From an uncultured bacterium (GTDB lineage: Bacteria > Cyanobacteriota > Vampirovibrionia > Gastranaerophilales > Gastranaerophilaceae): 64,000 nt of DNA. Within the stretch, counting starts at the first letter, position 1, and every line of letters starts with the position of its first letter. Location of the stretch: contig ONOE01000005.1 in assembly GCA_900319365.1 (NCBI GenBank), positions 1-64,000 of the forward strand, read 5' to 3'. Shown here in pieces: positions 44,157 to 53,347 of the stretch. A program made the translations under genes and the position numbers. A model generated the notes under the pieces. That model was given only the letters and a program-made list of their open reading frames with translations. It ran no database searches and was not told the origin of the DNA.

Positions 44157-44162
44157 TACAAT
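44157..44162 (+). promoter_or_regulatory. -10 element, leaderless gene
   Basis: TACAAT ends 6 nt before ATG 44169, and no ribosome site is present. Confidence 0.45.
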
Positions 44163-44168
44163 AAACGT

Positions 44169-44873
44169 ATGTCTGAAGAATTTTCAAAAACAGAATTATT
44201 AATAGGTTCCGATGCAATAAAAAAACTTGCATCTTGCCGTGTTGCGGTTTTCGGAGTGGGCGGGGTCGGCGGCTATGCGGTTGAAGCGCTTATAAGAAGC
44301 GGGCTTGGCAATATCGATATAATTGATAACGACAAAGTTTGTGAAAGCAATATTAACAGACAAATCATTGCGAGCACAAAAACTATCGACCGCTACAAAG
44401 TTGATGCGGCAAAAGAACGAATACTTGAAATAAATCCTAATGTAAACGTTAAAACCTACAAAACATTTTTCACCCCGCAAACTTCGGATGAATTTGATTT
44501 CCGCAAATATGATTATGTAATAGATGCAATTGATACGGTTGTGGGCAAATTATCTCTGATAGAAAAATCAAAAGCTGCGGGAACACCTATAATATGCGCA
44601 ATGGGCGCAGGGAACAAATTATCGCCCGAAAAATTTGAAGTGGCAGACATTTCAAAAACAACGGTTTGTCCGCTTGCAAGGGTAATAAGACAAGAACTAA
44701 AGAAAAGACATATAAAAGGCGTAAAAGTAGTTTATTCAAAAGAAACTCCGATAAAACCGAATTATACAACCCCGCAAACAACAAGAAAACGTGCCCCGGG
44801 AAGTATCGCATTTGTTCCGTCAGTTATGGGGCTAATAATCGCAGGAGAAGTCATAAAAGATCTGATAAAATAA
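44169..44873 (+). CDS. tcdA: tRNA threonylcarbamoyladenosine dehydratase
   Basis: 234 aa ThiF/MoeB/E1-like enzyme that activates t6A37 of tRNA with ATP to form cyclic ct6A. VAVFGVGGVGGYAVEAL at residues 30-46 is the ATP loop, IDIIDNDKVCESNINRQ the conserved Asp/Asn/Arg stretch, DYVIDAIDTVVGKLSLI the Asp motif, and RKRAPGSIAFVPSVMGLIIA the TcdA-specific C-terminal end. This separates it from MoeB and ThiF. It is probably transcribed alone. Confidence 0.88.
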   Translation: MSEEFSKTELLIGSDAIKKLASCRVAVFGVGGVGGYAVEALIRSGLGNIDIIDNDKVCESNINRQIIASTKTIDRYKVDAAKERILEINPNVNVKTYKTFFTPQTSDEFDFRKYDYVIDAIDTVVGKLSLIEKSKAAGTPIICAMGAGNKLSPEKFEVADISKTTVCPLARVIRQELKKRHIKGVKVVYSKETPIKPNYTTPQTTRKRAPGSIAFVPSVMGLIIAGEVIKDLIK

Positions 44874-44980
44874 TTTTTGGCGGTAAAACTATTTCCCTAT
44901 CTCAAATGGAGAGAACTTAGTTTATTTAACAAAAAGAATATTACATATTTTTAATAAACCCCGCTAAATGAAAATATTTA

Positions 44981-44989
44981 TGCTATGAT
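44981..44989 (+). promoter_or_regulatory. Extended -10 promoter of the mannose-1-phosphate guanylyltransferase gene
   Basis: TGCTATGAT lies ~73 nt before ATG 45062, leaving a leader of about 65 nt. Confidence 0.45.
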
Positions 44990-45061
44990 TATATTTGCGG
45001 GAATATAAACGATTAATATTAACTCGAATTTTAATAAGAGAATAAAAGGAGTAAATTGTAT

Positions 45062-46450
45062 ATGAAATGTATAATACTTGCAGGGGGTTCAGGCAGCAGA
45101 TTATGGCCTTTATCAAGAGAAATGTACCCGAAACAACTGATTAATTTCGGTTCAAAAGACAGTTTATTACAGCAAACATTTTTAAGAATGGAAAACTTTG
45201 CAAAAGCTTCCGAAATAGTAACGGTTACAAACGTTTTGCATTATCAGGATATAAAACTTCAGCTTAACAAAATTGATGATTCCAATGTCGTTATAGCAGA
45301 ACCGCTGGGCAAAAATACCGCACCTGCAATAGCTTCGGCTCTCGAATATTTCTCGCAAAATTACAAAGAAGATGATATTGTTTTAATTGCACCCTCGGAT
45401 CATTTAATAAGAAATTCCGAACAATTTAAACAAACCGTTGAAAATGCAAAAGTTCTGGCACAAGACGGCTATATTGTAACATTTGGAATAAAGCCGTCAT
45501 ACCCTGAAATCGGTTACGGTTATATCAAAACCAAAAACGCATTAAAAACAGGTTTCGAAGTTGAAAAATTTGTTGAAAAACCCGATTACAAAACAGCGCA
45601 GCAATATGTCCAAAGCGGGAATTATTACTGGAACGGCGGAATTTTTATGGCTAAAATTTCAGTATTGTTAGACGAAATCAAAAAATACGCTCCCGATATT
45701 TATTCAAAATTGGATAAAATAGATTATTCTAACGGGGTTAAATTAGATTTTGATTTGTACAATTCAATGCCGTCAATATCAATTGACTATGCGATTATGG
45801 AAAAATCAGATAAAGTTGCGCTTGTCGAATTGTTATCCGATTGGAACGATTTAGGTTCTTGGCAGGCTTTGTACAACGTAAAACCTAAAGATGAAAACGG
45901 CAACGTTATAACAGGCAAAGTCGTAACAGAAAATGTTCGCAACTCTTTTATCTATTCACAAAAAGAGCTTGTTGCGGTTTCTGATTTGGAAAACGTAATT
46001 ATTGTTGAAACAGAAGATGCAATTATGGCTTGCAAAATGGATAAATCTCAGGACGTTAAAAAACTTTATGATAAGTTAAAAGCAAAAGAAAGCGACACAA
46101 CAAAGCTTCATAAAACGGTATTTCGTCCGTGGGGTTATTACACATGTATGAATAGCGGCGAGGGATATTTAACAAAGACCATTTGCGTTCTGCCGCATCA
46201 GAAATTGTCCGTTCAATCACACAATCACCGTTCGGAGCATTGGGTTGTTCTTGAGGGAACTGCACTTGTCTTAAAAGACGGCAAGGAGTATAATGTATAC
46301 CCGGGCGACAGCATTGATATCCCCGTTCAGGCAAAACATTCGCTCCAAAATCCTTATGATGAAAATTTAAAAATCATTGAAATACAAAAAGGCGACTATA
46401 TTTCAGAAGATGACATCATAAGATACGAAGATTGTTACGGCAGAGTTTAA
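45062..46450 (+). CDS. manC: Mannose-1-phosphate guanylyltransferase / mannose-6-phosphate isomerase
   Basis: 462 aa bifunctional enzyme making GDP-mannose. The N-terminal pyrophosphorylase has ILAGGSGSRLWPLSREMYPKQ, APSDHLI near 120, FVEKPD near 165 and YWNGGIF near 195. The C-terminal cupin isomerase has RPWGYYTC near 360, QSHNHRSEHWVVLEGTA near 400 and GDSIDIP. ATG 45062 is chosen because AAGGAG lies 9 nt upstream; the TTG at 45056 is too close. GDP-mannose feeds surface-glycan synthesis. Confidence 0.9.
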   Translation: MKCIILAGGSGSRLWPLSREMYPKQLINFGSKDSLLQQTFLRMENFAKASEIVTVTNVLHYQDIKLQLNKIDDSNVVIAEPLGKNTAPAIASALEYFSQNYKEDDIVLIAPSDHLIRNSEQFKQTVENAKVLAQDGYIVTFGIKPSYPEIGYGYIKTKNALKTGFEVEKFVEKPDYKTAQQYVQSGNYYWNGGIFMAKISVLLDEIKKYAPDIYSKLDKIDYSNGVKLDFDLYNSMPSISIDYAIMEKSDKVALVELLSDWNDLGSWQALYNVKPKDENGNVITGKVVTENVRNSFIYSQKELVAVSDLENVIIVETEDAIMACKMDKSQDVKKLYDKLKAKESDTTKLHKTVFRPWGYYTCMNSGEGYLTKTICVLPHQKLSVQSHNHRSEHWVVLEGTALVLKDGKEYNVYPGDSIDIPVQAKHSLQNPYDENLKIIEIQKGDYISEDDIIRYEDCYGRV

Positions 46451-46469
46451 GGCGAGGTTCAAGCAGAAT

Positions 46470-47015
46470 ATGAATACAACACAGGCAAATATAATTGCAA
46501 ATGAAACTATAGACGAAACAAAAGTGGCACAAGCTCGCAAAATCATATTAGAATTACAAAACAATATGCCCGAGTACATAAATAACGGTTTCGGACCTTT
46601 TATTGCGGCGATTTATGATAAAAGCGGCAAACTCATTGCAAAAAGCTCTAATACCGTATTAAAAGACAATTGCAGCAGTTGCCATGCGGAAGTTAATACA
46701 ATTCGTCTAGCAGAACAAAATCTCGGAACTTACGATTTGTCAAAATTCGATTTAAGTCTTTATGTAACGGCAGAACCTTGCATAATGTGCCTTGGAGCAA
46801 TTATGTGGTCGGGAATTAAATCCGTATATTACGGAGTGCCGTCAAAAGATGTTGAAAGAATAACAGGCTTTGACGAGGGATTTAAACCTCATTGGTTTGA
46901 GGAGTTTAAAGCAAGAGGAATTACCGTTTACGGAAATATTGAACCCGCAGCAGGCGAAAAAGAGCTTGAGTATTATATGACTTCAAATAAAATCGTTTAT
47001 AAACCGCAAAGATAA
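46470..47015 (+). CDS. Cytidine/deoxycytidylate-deaminase-fold enzyme, guanine deaminase-like
   Basis: 181 aa zinc nucleoside/base deaminase. CHAEVNTIR holds the zinc His and proton-shuttling Glu; TAEPCIMCLGAIMWSGI holds the two zinc Cys. The C-terminal GFDEGFKPHWFEEFKARGI region is as in GuaD-type guanine deaminases rather than TadA. The gene follows manC by 19 bp with a weak ribosome site and ends at a strong terminator. Confidence 0.82.
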   Translation: MNTTQANIIANETIDETKVAQARKIILELQNNMPEYINNGFGPFIAAIYDKSGKLIAKSSNTVLKDNCSSCHAEVNTIRLAEQNLGTYDLSKFDLSLYVTAEPCIMCLGAIMWSGIKSVYYGVPSKDVERITGFDEGFKPHWFEEFKARGITVYGNIEPAAGEKELEYYMTSNKIVYKPQR

Positions 47016-47021
47016 GTAGAT

Positions 47022-47055
47022 AAAAAAAGACAGGTATAAATAACCTGTCTTTTTT
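47022..47055. terminator. Bidirectional intrinsic terminator
   Basis: GACAGGT (47029-47035), 7-nt loop, ACCTGTC (47043-47049), with A7 before and T6 after. It ends the deaminase gene rightward and ileS leftward. Confidence 0.9.
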
Positions 47056-47073
47056 GCTTGTTCGTTTTTAACC

Positions 47074-49890
47074 TCATTTGATTGCATCCTGACAATCAGA
47101 ACATATACCGTCAGAATTTAATTCTCTGTACTTCCAGCAACGGCAGCATTTTTCGCCGTGTGCTGTTACAACCCAAACGGTATAATCATCTTCTTTGTAT
47201 TCATTGAGAATTTCTTGATCAGGTGCACTATCAGATAATTTGGCTTGAGATACAATATAAATATCAGCCAAATCTTTTTCGTTTGCTCTCAAAACTTCAT
47301 CATCAGCGGCACTAACGTATACGCCGACTTCTAATGAACTTCCGACTTTTTTATCTGCCCTTAACGGTTCAATTGCACGGGTAACAACTTCACGGGATTT
47401 CAAGATTTTTTCAAAATCCGATGCGAGTTTTTCATTGTTCCATTCATCATGAACCTTAGGAAACTCTGTTAGCAATACGCTCAACAAACCGCCTCTTTGG
47501 TTTTGCGGAATGTTTTGCCAGATATCTTCAGCCTGATGAGGCATAACAGGTGCCAAGATTTTGACTAAAGCCATCAGGTTCTCATACAAAACCGTTTGAC
47601 AAGCACGACGTGATAAAGATTTTTTACCTGCCGTGTATAATCTGTCTTTTACAATATCAAGATAAAATGCGCTTAAATCAACAGCCGCAAAGTTTTGCAA
47701 GCTCTGGAAATACTTGTAAAATTCATAAGCATCAAAACTTTGAATAACATCTGATACAAAATTGTTCAATTTGAACAATGCGAATTTATCAATAAGTTTC
47801 AAATCCTCATATTTTACATAATCCTTTTCAGGGTCAAAATCAAACAGGTTGCCTACCAAAAATCTTGCTGTATTTCTTGTCTTTTTGAAGATTTCAACAA
47901 GCTGTCCGATAATATTGTTTCCGATTTTTATATCGTTTTTGTAATCAACGGAAGCTGCCCATAATCTTAAAATATCAGCACCGTAATTCTTGATAATATC
48001 ATCGGGTCTGATGAAGTTGCCTAAAGATTTAGACATCTTTCTGCCATCTTCACCGAATACGAAACCGTGAGTAAGAACCTGTTTATAAGGAGCTTTCCCT
48101 TGAACGGCAACAGAAGTTAATAATGATGATTGGAACCAACCTCTATGCTGATCGGAACCCTCTAAATACATATCAACAGGCGTATGTCCCAGTTCGTCAG
48201 ATCTTTTTTCAACTACTGCATTCCAAGAAACCCCCGAATCAAACCATACGTCCATTATGTCTTTTTCTTTACGAAAATGATTTTTACCGCATTTAGGGCA
48301 TTTATACCCTGCAGGCAATAATTCTTCTGCGCTGTGATTTACCCACGCATCGGAGCTTTCTTTTTCAAACATTTTTGCAACATTTTCAATTGTTTCATCA
48401 TTGCAGATAACTTCACCGCAATCTTCGCAATAAAAAATCGGAATAGGAACGCCCCACGCTCTTTGACGGGAAATACACCAATCCGTTCTTCCTGCAACCA
48501 TATTTCCGATACGGCTTTCACCGCTTGCGGGAATCCATTTTACATGATGAATTGCATCAAGCGCCTCATCTCTGAATTTATCTACTTTTACAAACCATTG
48601 AGGAGTTGCACGGTATATTACGGGGTGTTTGCATCTCCAGCAATGCGGATAACTGTGAGTAATCTCGTTTTGATGAACAAGCGCTTTATTATTGATAAGC
48701 ATATCAATAACCATCGCATTTCCTTTGTAATAAGGAACACCGACGAGTTCGGGGATACCGACTTCTTCTTTCCAACAACCCGTAGAATCAAGCGGCGAGA
48801 ATACATCAAGTCCGTATTTAACCCCCACTTCATAGTCCTCAAGACCATGTCCCGGGGCTGTATGAACTAAGCCTGTACCTGCATCAAGTGTTACGTGTTC
48901 ACCTAAAATTATTTCTGATTTCCTGTCAACAAGCGGATGTTTTGTATTCATCAATTCAAAATCCTGTCCGATTGCTGTTGCAACAGGTTTGATTTCCGAT
49001 TTTTCCCAACCCGCATTTTCTAAGAACGTATCAAGCAAATCGGTTGCGACAACATAAAGATCACCCCTGTAATCAAATACTGTATATTCAAATCTCGGGT
49101 GCATTGAAATAGCAATGTTTGACGGAATTGTCCAAGGTGTGGTTGTCCAAATTATTGCATATATCTTTCTGCCGTCATTGTTTTTCAAAATATTTGTTCT
49201 GATTTTATCAGTTGATTCTTTATCAAATTCAAATCTTACATAAATAGAAGTTGAGGTAATATCTGCATATTCAACTTCAGCTTCAGCAAGAGCCGTTTCG
49301 CAAGATGCGCACCAATAAACGGGTTTTAAGCCTTTTTCAATATACCCTTTTTTAAACATTTCGCCAAATACTCTGACCTGCTGCCCTTCATAAGACGGAG
49401 CAATTGTCAAATACGGATGTTCCCAGTTCCCGAGAACCCCTAAACGACGAAATTCGCCCTCCTGACCTTTAAGATTTTTATGCGCAAATTCCCTGCAGCG
49501 CTTTCTGAGTTCGCCCTCCGTTATTGAATGACGTCCGCCTTTAATCTTTTTAACAACGGCATTTTCAATAGGAAGACCGTGTCCGTCATAACCTGGGACA
49601 TAAGGTGCATAATATCCGCACATGGTTTTGTATTTTATTAAAATATCTTTCAAAATTTTATTTAATGCCGTGCCGACATGAATTTTTTCCGAACTCAAAT
49701 ACGGAGGTCCGTCGTGCAAAACAAAAGAATTTGTTTTATCTCTGTTTTGGGTCATTTTTTCATAAATTTTATTTTCGTCCCAAAATTTCTGGGTCAAAGG
49801 TTCTTTTTGAGTTGCATTAGCTCTCATAGCAAGAGTTGTTTGCGGTAAATTCAAAGTACCTTTATACTGTTTTTGATGTGTGTCGGTCAT
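47074..49890 (-). CDS. ileS: Isoleucyl-tRNA synthetase
   Basis: 938 aa class Ia synthetase charging tRNA-Ile. Visible: HDGPPYLSSEKIHVGTALN near residue 60-78, TTTPWTIPSN of the editing domain near 250, GSDQHRGWFQSSL near 570, DGRKMSKSLGN near 615 and the C-terminal zinc finger CCRCW...CSDC. The HIGH motif reads HVGT, with Thr for the second His. AGAGGA precedes the ATG. One base separates it from the symporter gene upstream, so they may be co-transcribed. Confidence 0.93.
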   Translation of the reverse strand: MTDTHQKQYKGTLNLPQTTLAMRANATQKEPLTQKFWDENKIYEKMTQNRDKTNSFVLHDGPPYLSSEKIHVGTALNKILKDILIKYKTMCGYYAPYVPGYDGHGLPIENAVVKKIKGGRHSITEGELRKRCREFAHKNLKGQEGEFRRLGVLGNWEHPYLTIAPSYEGQQVRVFGEMFKKGYIEKGLKPVYWCASCETALAEAEVEYADITSTSIYVRFEFDKESTDKIRTNILKNNDGRKIYAIIWTTTPWTIPSNIAISMHPRFEYTVFDYRGDLYVVATDLLDTFLENAGWEKSEIKPVATAIGQDFELMNTKHPLVDRKSEIILGEHVTLDAGTGLVHTAPGHGLEDYEVGVKYGLDVFSPLDSTGCWKEEVGIPELVGVPYYKGNAMVIDMLINNKALVHQNEITHSYPHCWRCKHPVIYRATPQWFVKVDKFRDEALDAIHHVKWIPASGESRIGNMVAGRTDWCISRQRAWGVPIPIFYCEDCGEVICNDETIENVAKMFEKESSDAWVNHSAEELLPAGYKCPKCGKNHFRKEKDIMDVWFDSGVSWNAVVEKRSDELGHTPVDMYLEGSDQHRGWFQSSLLTSVAVQGKAPYKQVLTHGFVFGEDGRKMSKSLGNFIRPDDIIKNYGADILRLWAASVDYKNDIKIGNNIIGQLVEIFKKTRNTARFLVGNLFDFDPEKDYVKYEDLKLIDKFALFKLNNFVSDVIQSFDAYEFYKYFQSLQNFAAVDLSAFYLDIVKDRLYTAGKKSLSRRACQTVLYENLMALVKILAPVMPHQAEDIWQNIPQNQRGGLLSVLLTEFPKVHDEWNNEKLASDFEKILKSREVVTRAIEPLRADKKVGSSLEVGVYVSAADDEVLRANEKDLADIYIVSQAKLSDSAPDQEILNEYKEDDYTVWVVTAHGEKCCRCWKYRELNSDGICSDCQDAIK

Positions 49891-51228
49891 TTATTTATCC
49901 TCTGTTTCATCTGTAGTGCTTACTGTTTCGGGGATTGATTCGGGAGTTGAAAAATCCCAGAACCCGCCCTCATTTTCACATTCGCTTATATAGCTGTTCA
50001 TTTTATCATAATCAAAACTGTTTTCCCATCTTGCTATAACAACCGTTGCAACACAATTTCCTATAAGGTTAACGGTTGTTCTGCCCATATCAAGAATCTG
50101 GTCGATACCCAATAATATTGCAACCCCGACAATCGGGATATTAAATGATGTTAAAGTTCCCGCAAGAACAATTAATGACACCCTGGGAACACCGGCAATG
50201 CCTTTACTTGTAAGCATCAGGGCTAACATCATAACAATCTGCTGACTGAGCGATAAATCTATCCCGCAAATCTGCGAACAGAAAATAACCGCCATAGCAA
50301 GATACAATGTACTTCCGTCAAGGTTAAAGGTATACCCCGTCGGCATTACAAAACTTACGATATTTTGCGGAACGCCAAACCTTTCCATAAGTTCAATGGC
50401 TTTAGGGAAAGCCGCTTCAGAGCTTGCCGTAGTGAAAGCCAAAACGGCAGGCTCCTGTATTACTTTTAATAAATTTCTTAATGATATTCTTGCATATTTG
50501 CAGGCTATAAAAAGCACAAGCATTACAAATACGGCTAATGCAGTATATAGCGAGAAAATTATTTTGAAATAATTTTTTAATATTGATAATCCGCTCATCC
50601 CGACAGTTGATGCGATTGCACCGAAAATTCCCAACGGTGCAAAATACATTACGTATTCGGTAAATTTAAACATTATTTGAGAAACGGAATTTAAAACATC
50701 CATAACGGGCTTTGCTTTTTGTCCGACGGCACATATCGCAATTGCAAAAAATATCGCAAACACAACGATTTGTAATAAATTGCCCTCTGCCATTGATTGA
50801 ACAATACTTGTCGGGAATATATTCATAAGCATTTCCGACACGCTTGTATGAGGGGTAGTAACAGCCATAAGCCCTGCCTCTTTTATAAGCTGCGGATTGA
50901 CTTCTACATTTCCGAAATTATGCCCGGGGTTAAAGAAATTACCCATCGTAAGCCCGATAATCAAAGCAAGCGTTGTTACGATTTCAAAATATATAATGGT
51001 TTTTATCCCGATTTTCCCGAGTTTTTTAATATCACCATGACTTGCAAGCCCCGTAACAAGGGTTGCAAAAAGCAACGGAGCAATAATCATTTTTACCATT
51101 CTCAAAAAGATAACGGCAAAAACTTTCATTTTAACGGCATATACGGGACACAAATAACCGAATACAACACCCAATACAAGTGCTGCAAGTATCATCAATG
51201 TAAGTTTTGAATGTTTTATTGCGTTCAA
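49891..51228 (-). CDS. Dicarboxylate/amino-acid:cation symporter
   Basis: About 445 aa DAACS (GltP/DctA) transporter. LRMVKMIIAPLLFATLVTGL near residue 45, a serine-rich TTASSEAAFPKAIE (hairpin 1), PTGYTFNLDGSTLYLAMA (the NMDGT-like sodium/substrate motif) and SKGIAGVPRVSLIVLAGTL (hairpin 2) are all present. It takes up glutamate, aspartate or C4-dicarboxylates with Na+ or H+. The start is the TTG at 51228, with AAAGAGG upstream; a longer in-frame TTG at 51246 would overlap that site. Confidence 0.88.
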   Translation of the reverse strand: MNAIKHSKLTLMILAALVLGVVFGYLCPVYAVKMKVFAVIFLRMVKMIIAPLLFATLVTGLASHGDIKKLGKIGIKTIIYFEIVTTLALIIGLTMGNFFNPGHNFGNVEVNPQLIKEAGLMAVTTPHTSVSEMLMNIFPTSIVQSMAEGNLLQIVVFAIFFAIAICAVGQKAKPVMDVLNSVSQIMFKFTEYVMYFAPLGIFGAIASTVGMSGLSILKNYFKIIFSLYTALAVFVMLVLFIACKYARISLRNLLKVIQEPAVLAFTTASSEAAFPKAIELMERFGVPQNIVSFVMPTGYTFNLDGSTLYLAMAVIFCSQICGIDLSLSQQIVMMLALMLTSKGIAGVPRVSLIVLAGTLTSFNIPIVGVAILLGIDQILDMGRTTVNLIGNCVATVVIARWENSFDYDKMNSYISECENEGGFWDFSTPESIPETVSTTDETEDK

Positions 51229-51302
51229 AGTACATACCTCTTTCAAAATTATAGAACAAACATGGCGAATTTGAAATACAAAAGCTTAATAGGGAGAAAC
51301 AT

Positions 51303-52268
51303 TTAAATATTTTGATTTAAGCAATCCTGCAAATATTTTACATACTCTTTTTTCAAGGGTTTCGGAGAAATTATTCTGCATCCTTTTCCCCACTTGAATA
51401 CATGCCACAAAATTTCTTTATCCCCGCTTGCTTTAAAATTGACGGTAAGCGTTCCATCATCTTCAAAATTTATTTTTTGAGTCGGGTGGAAATTAAAATG
51501 AGCGGCTTCTGAAGCCAATTCTTTTGAAAAAGATAATTTAACATTTAAAATTTTTCCATGATAAACCCCGAAAGATTGTTTTGAATATTCCTGCAAATTA
51601 AAATTGCCTTTATTAAAAAACTTATCGGTTAATTTCATATCGCTGAATTTATGCAAAAGATAGTTGTAAATGCCTTTACCTTTTGCCTTTTCTCGTGCGA
51701 TAAGATAAATCTTTTCGCCGTAAATTAAGCCTAACGGCTCAAGAACTCTTTGCTTGTCATGATAAATTGCCGTAACGATTTGAGAATGCTGCAGGGCGGT
51801 TCTAATAACGTCAAGCACCCCTAAATCAATATGATACTGCGGCATCTGACGGATTGCATACCCTTCTGTTTGCATAAACAATTCAATATTATCCTGCAGG
51901 GAATTTTTGTTTTTATTGGTAAGCGCTTTAATCTTTGTAATTGTGCCGTTTAATTCGGATTTTAATTCTTTGTTTGTCGTTCTGCGCTGTACCTGCTCAA
52001 GATTTGCAATCTCTTTCGGACTGAAACTTATCAGACTTGAAATTCTGTTGCTTGTAAAACCCCAATGCTTGTATCCGTCAGAAGTTTCGATTTCTTCAAT
52101 ATCGGGAAAGATGCATATAAGACTGTCCCGCATTCTCTCTGCCGTGCGTCTGGAAACGCCGTAATACTTCATTATATCGTTTATTGTTATCCCTTGAACT
52201 TTTGATGCCATGTAAACGGCAAGTTCAATCATATCTGAAACTCTTGAATATCTCGGTTTATCGCTCAT
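51303..52268 (-). CDS. WYL-domain transcription regulator
   Basis: 321 aa. N-terminal HTH (GITINDIMKYYGVSRRTAERMRD) followed by a WYL sensor domain (AIYHDKQRVLEPLGLIYGEKIYLIARE) and a C-terminal WCX-like extension. Such proteins bind nucleic-acid ligands and often repress stress or defence genes; the target here is unknown. It diverges from a small membrane-protein gene. Confidence 0.83.
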   Translation of the reverse strand: MSDKPRYSRVSDMIELAVYMASKVQGITINDIMKYYGVSRRTAERMRDSLICIFPDIEEIETSDGYKHWGFTSNRISSLISFSPKEIANLEQVQRRTTNKELKSELNGTITKIKALTNKNKNSLQDNIELFMQTEGYAIRQMPQYHIDLGVLDVIRTALQHSQIVTAIYHDKQRVLEPLGLIYGEKIYLIAREKAKGKGIYNYLLHKFSDMKLTDKFFNKGNFNLQEYSKQSFGVYHGKILNVKLSFSKELASEAAHFNFHPTQKINFEDDGTLTVNFKASGDKEILWHVFKWGKGCRIISPKPLKKEYVKYLQDCLNQNI

Positions 52269-52363
52269 TTTTGCCTCTTTTTAAAATATGACCGTATCTG
52301 ACGTAAATATATCTTATTATATTTTTGTCAAAAGTACAAGATATAAATTTAAAGGAGATTGTT

Positions 52364-52660
52364 ATGAAAAATTTAATTTACGTTTTAACATTACTTTTCA
52401 ATGCTTTCGGCTTTTTATTCAGTATTTCTTTTTTGTTTTATACAAAACTTGATAATGCACTATTTTTACAAATCATTTTCATTGCATGTTTAATATTTGC
52501 ACTCGGATTTTGCATTACATTAACTGATTTTGTGCATGACAAATTTTTTACGAAACAAAGAAAAAGAGCATACTATGCGATATGTTCCGAGCATAAGCCC
52601 GTAGTCCTTGACTATAAGGATTATTTCATTTCAAGAAAGTCTGATTTTATCATTAAATAA
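52364..52660 (+). CDS. Small membrane protein
   Basis: 98 aa with two hydrophobic helices (VLTLLFNAFGFLFSISFLFY; FLQIIFIACLIFALGFCITL) and a basic cytoplasmic tail. AAAGGAG 7 nt before ATG 52364 fixes the start over the in-frame ATG at 52325. Not recognised. Confidence 0.62.
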   Translation: MKNLIYVLTLLFNAFGFLFSISFLFYTKLDNALFLQIIFIACLIFALGFCITLTDFVHDKFFTKQRKRAYYAICSEHKPVVLDYKDYFISRKSDFIIK

Positions 52661-52671
52661 TGCAAAATTTA

Positions 52672-52680
52672 TGCTATAAT
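52672..52680 (+). promoter_or_regulatory. Extended -10 promoter
   Basis: TGCTATAAT, 20 nt before ATG 52701, leaving a short leader with AAGGAAG. Confidence 0.6.
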
Positions 52681-52700
52681 GATTTTAAAAGGAAGCAGCT

Positions 52701-53345
52701 ATGAAAAGATTTATTTTATCCGTATTATTTATGATAATATTCGGACTCGGTGCTTATGCAAAAGACATAATCCCGATGACTCCGATTAGCGACAATGTCA
52801 GAACAGTAGGGATTTATCAGGTTGAAAACGATGTAACCGTTTATAAATTCCCCGCTAAAGAAGCTCCTATTTTATATAAAATAAGATATAACGATGAAGA
52901 ATTTACACCCGCTGAAATCGGCGCAAATAACTTTTTCGCACTTTACGTAACAAAAAAAGATTTGGCGTATGTAAATGTAGTTGATATCGTTGACGGCTGG
53001 GTCGAAATAGTTTATAACAATTTAACCGGTGCAACAGGTTGGATACAGGAAGATGATCCGTACAAATTTATGACATGGATAAACTTCTACACAACTTACG
53101 GGAAAAAATACGGGTTAAAAATCTTGAAAGGCGCACCCGCTTTTTGCAAAGATTTAAAATCTTCACCTGACGATATGGCACAAAACATTTCTACAATAAA
53201 TTTACCCAAAATAATCAGATTAAACCTTATCAGAGGCAACTGGGCTTTAGTAAGCATAATGGACTTGGATAAGACTCCAAAAACAGGCTACGTAAGATGG
53301 AGATCAGATGACGGGGTAAGATATTTTTATCCTGATATTAAATAA
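52701..53345 (+). CDS. Exported SH3-like protein
   Basis: 214 aa. Signal peptide (FILSVLFMIIFGLGAYA, cleavage near residue 20), then an SH3_3-like region with VDGWVEIVYNNLTGATGWIQ and a second NWALVSIMD ... TGYVRWR element. Bacterial SH3 domains of this kind bind cell-wall peptides or envelope partners. The leader carries AAGGAAG before the ATG. Its exact role is unknown. Confidence 0.72.
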   Translation: MKRFILSVLFMIIFGLGAYAKDIIPMTPISDNVRTVGIYQVENDVTVYKFPAKEAPILYKIRYNDEEFTPAEIGANNFFALYVTKKDLAYVNVVDIVDGWVEIVYNNLTGATGWIQEDDPYKFMTWINFYTTYGKKYGLKILKGAPAFCKDLKSSPDDMAQNISTINLPKIIRLNLIRGNWALVSIMDLDKTPKTGYVRWRSDDGVRYFYPDIK

Positions 53346-53347
53346 AT

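Noticed and set aside
48334-48870. Long rightward open frame inside ileS
   Set aside because: It is antisense to strongly conserved synthetase sequence and encodes no recognisable protein.
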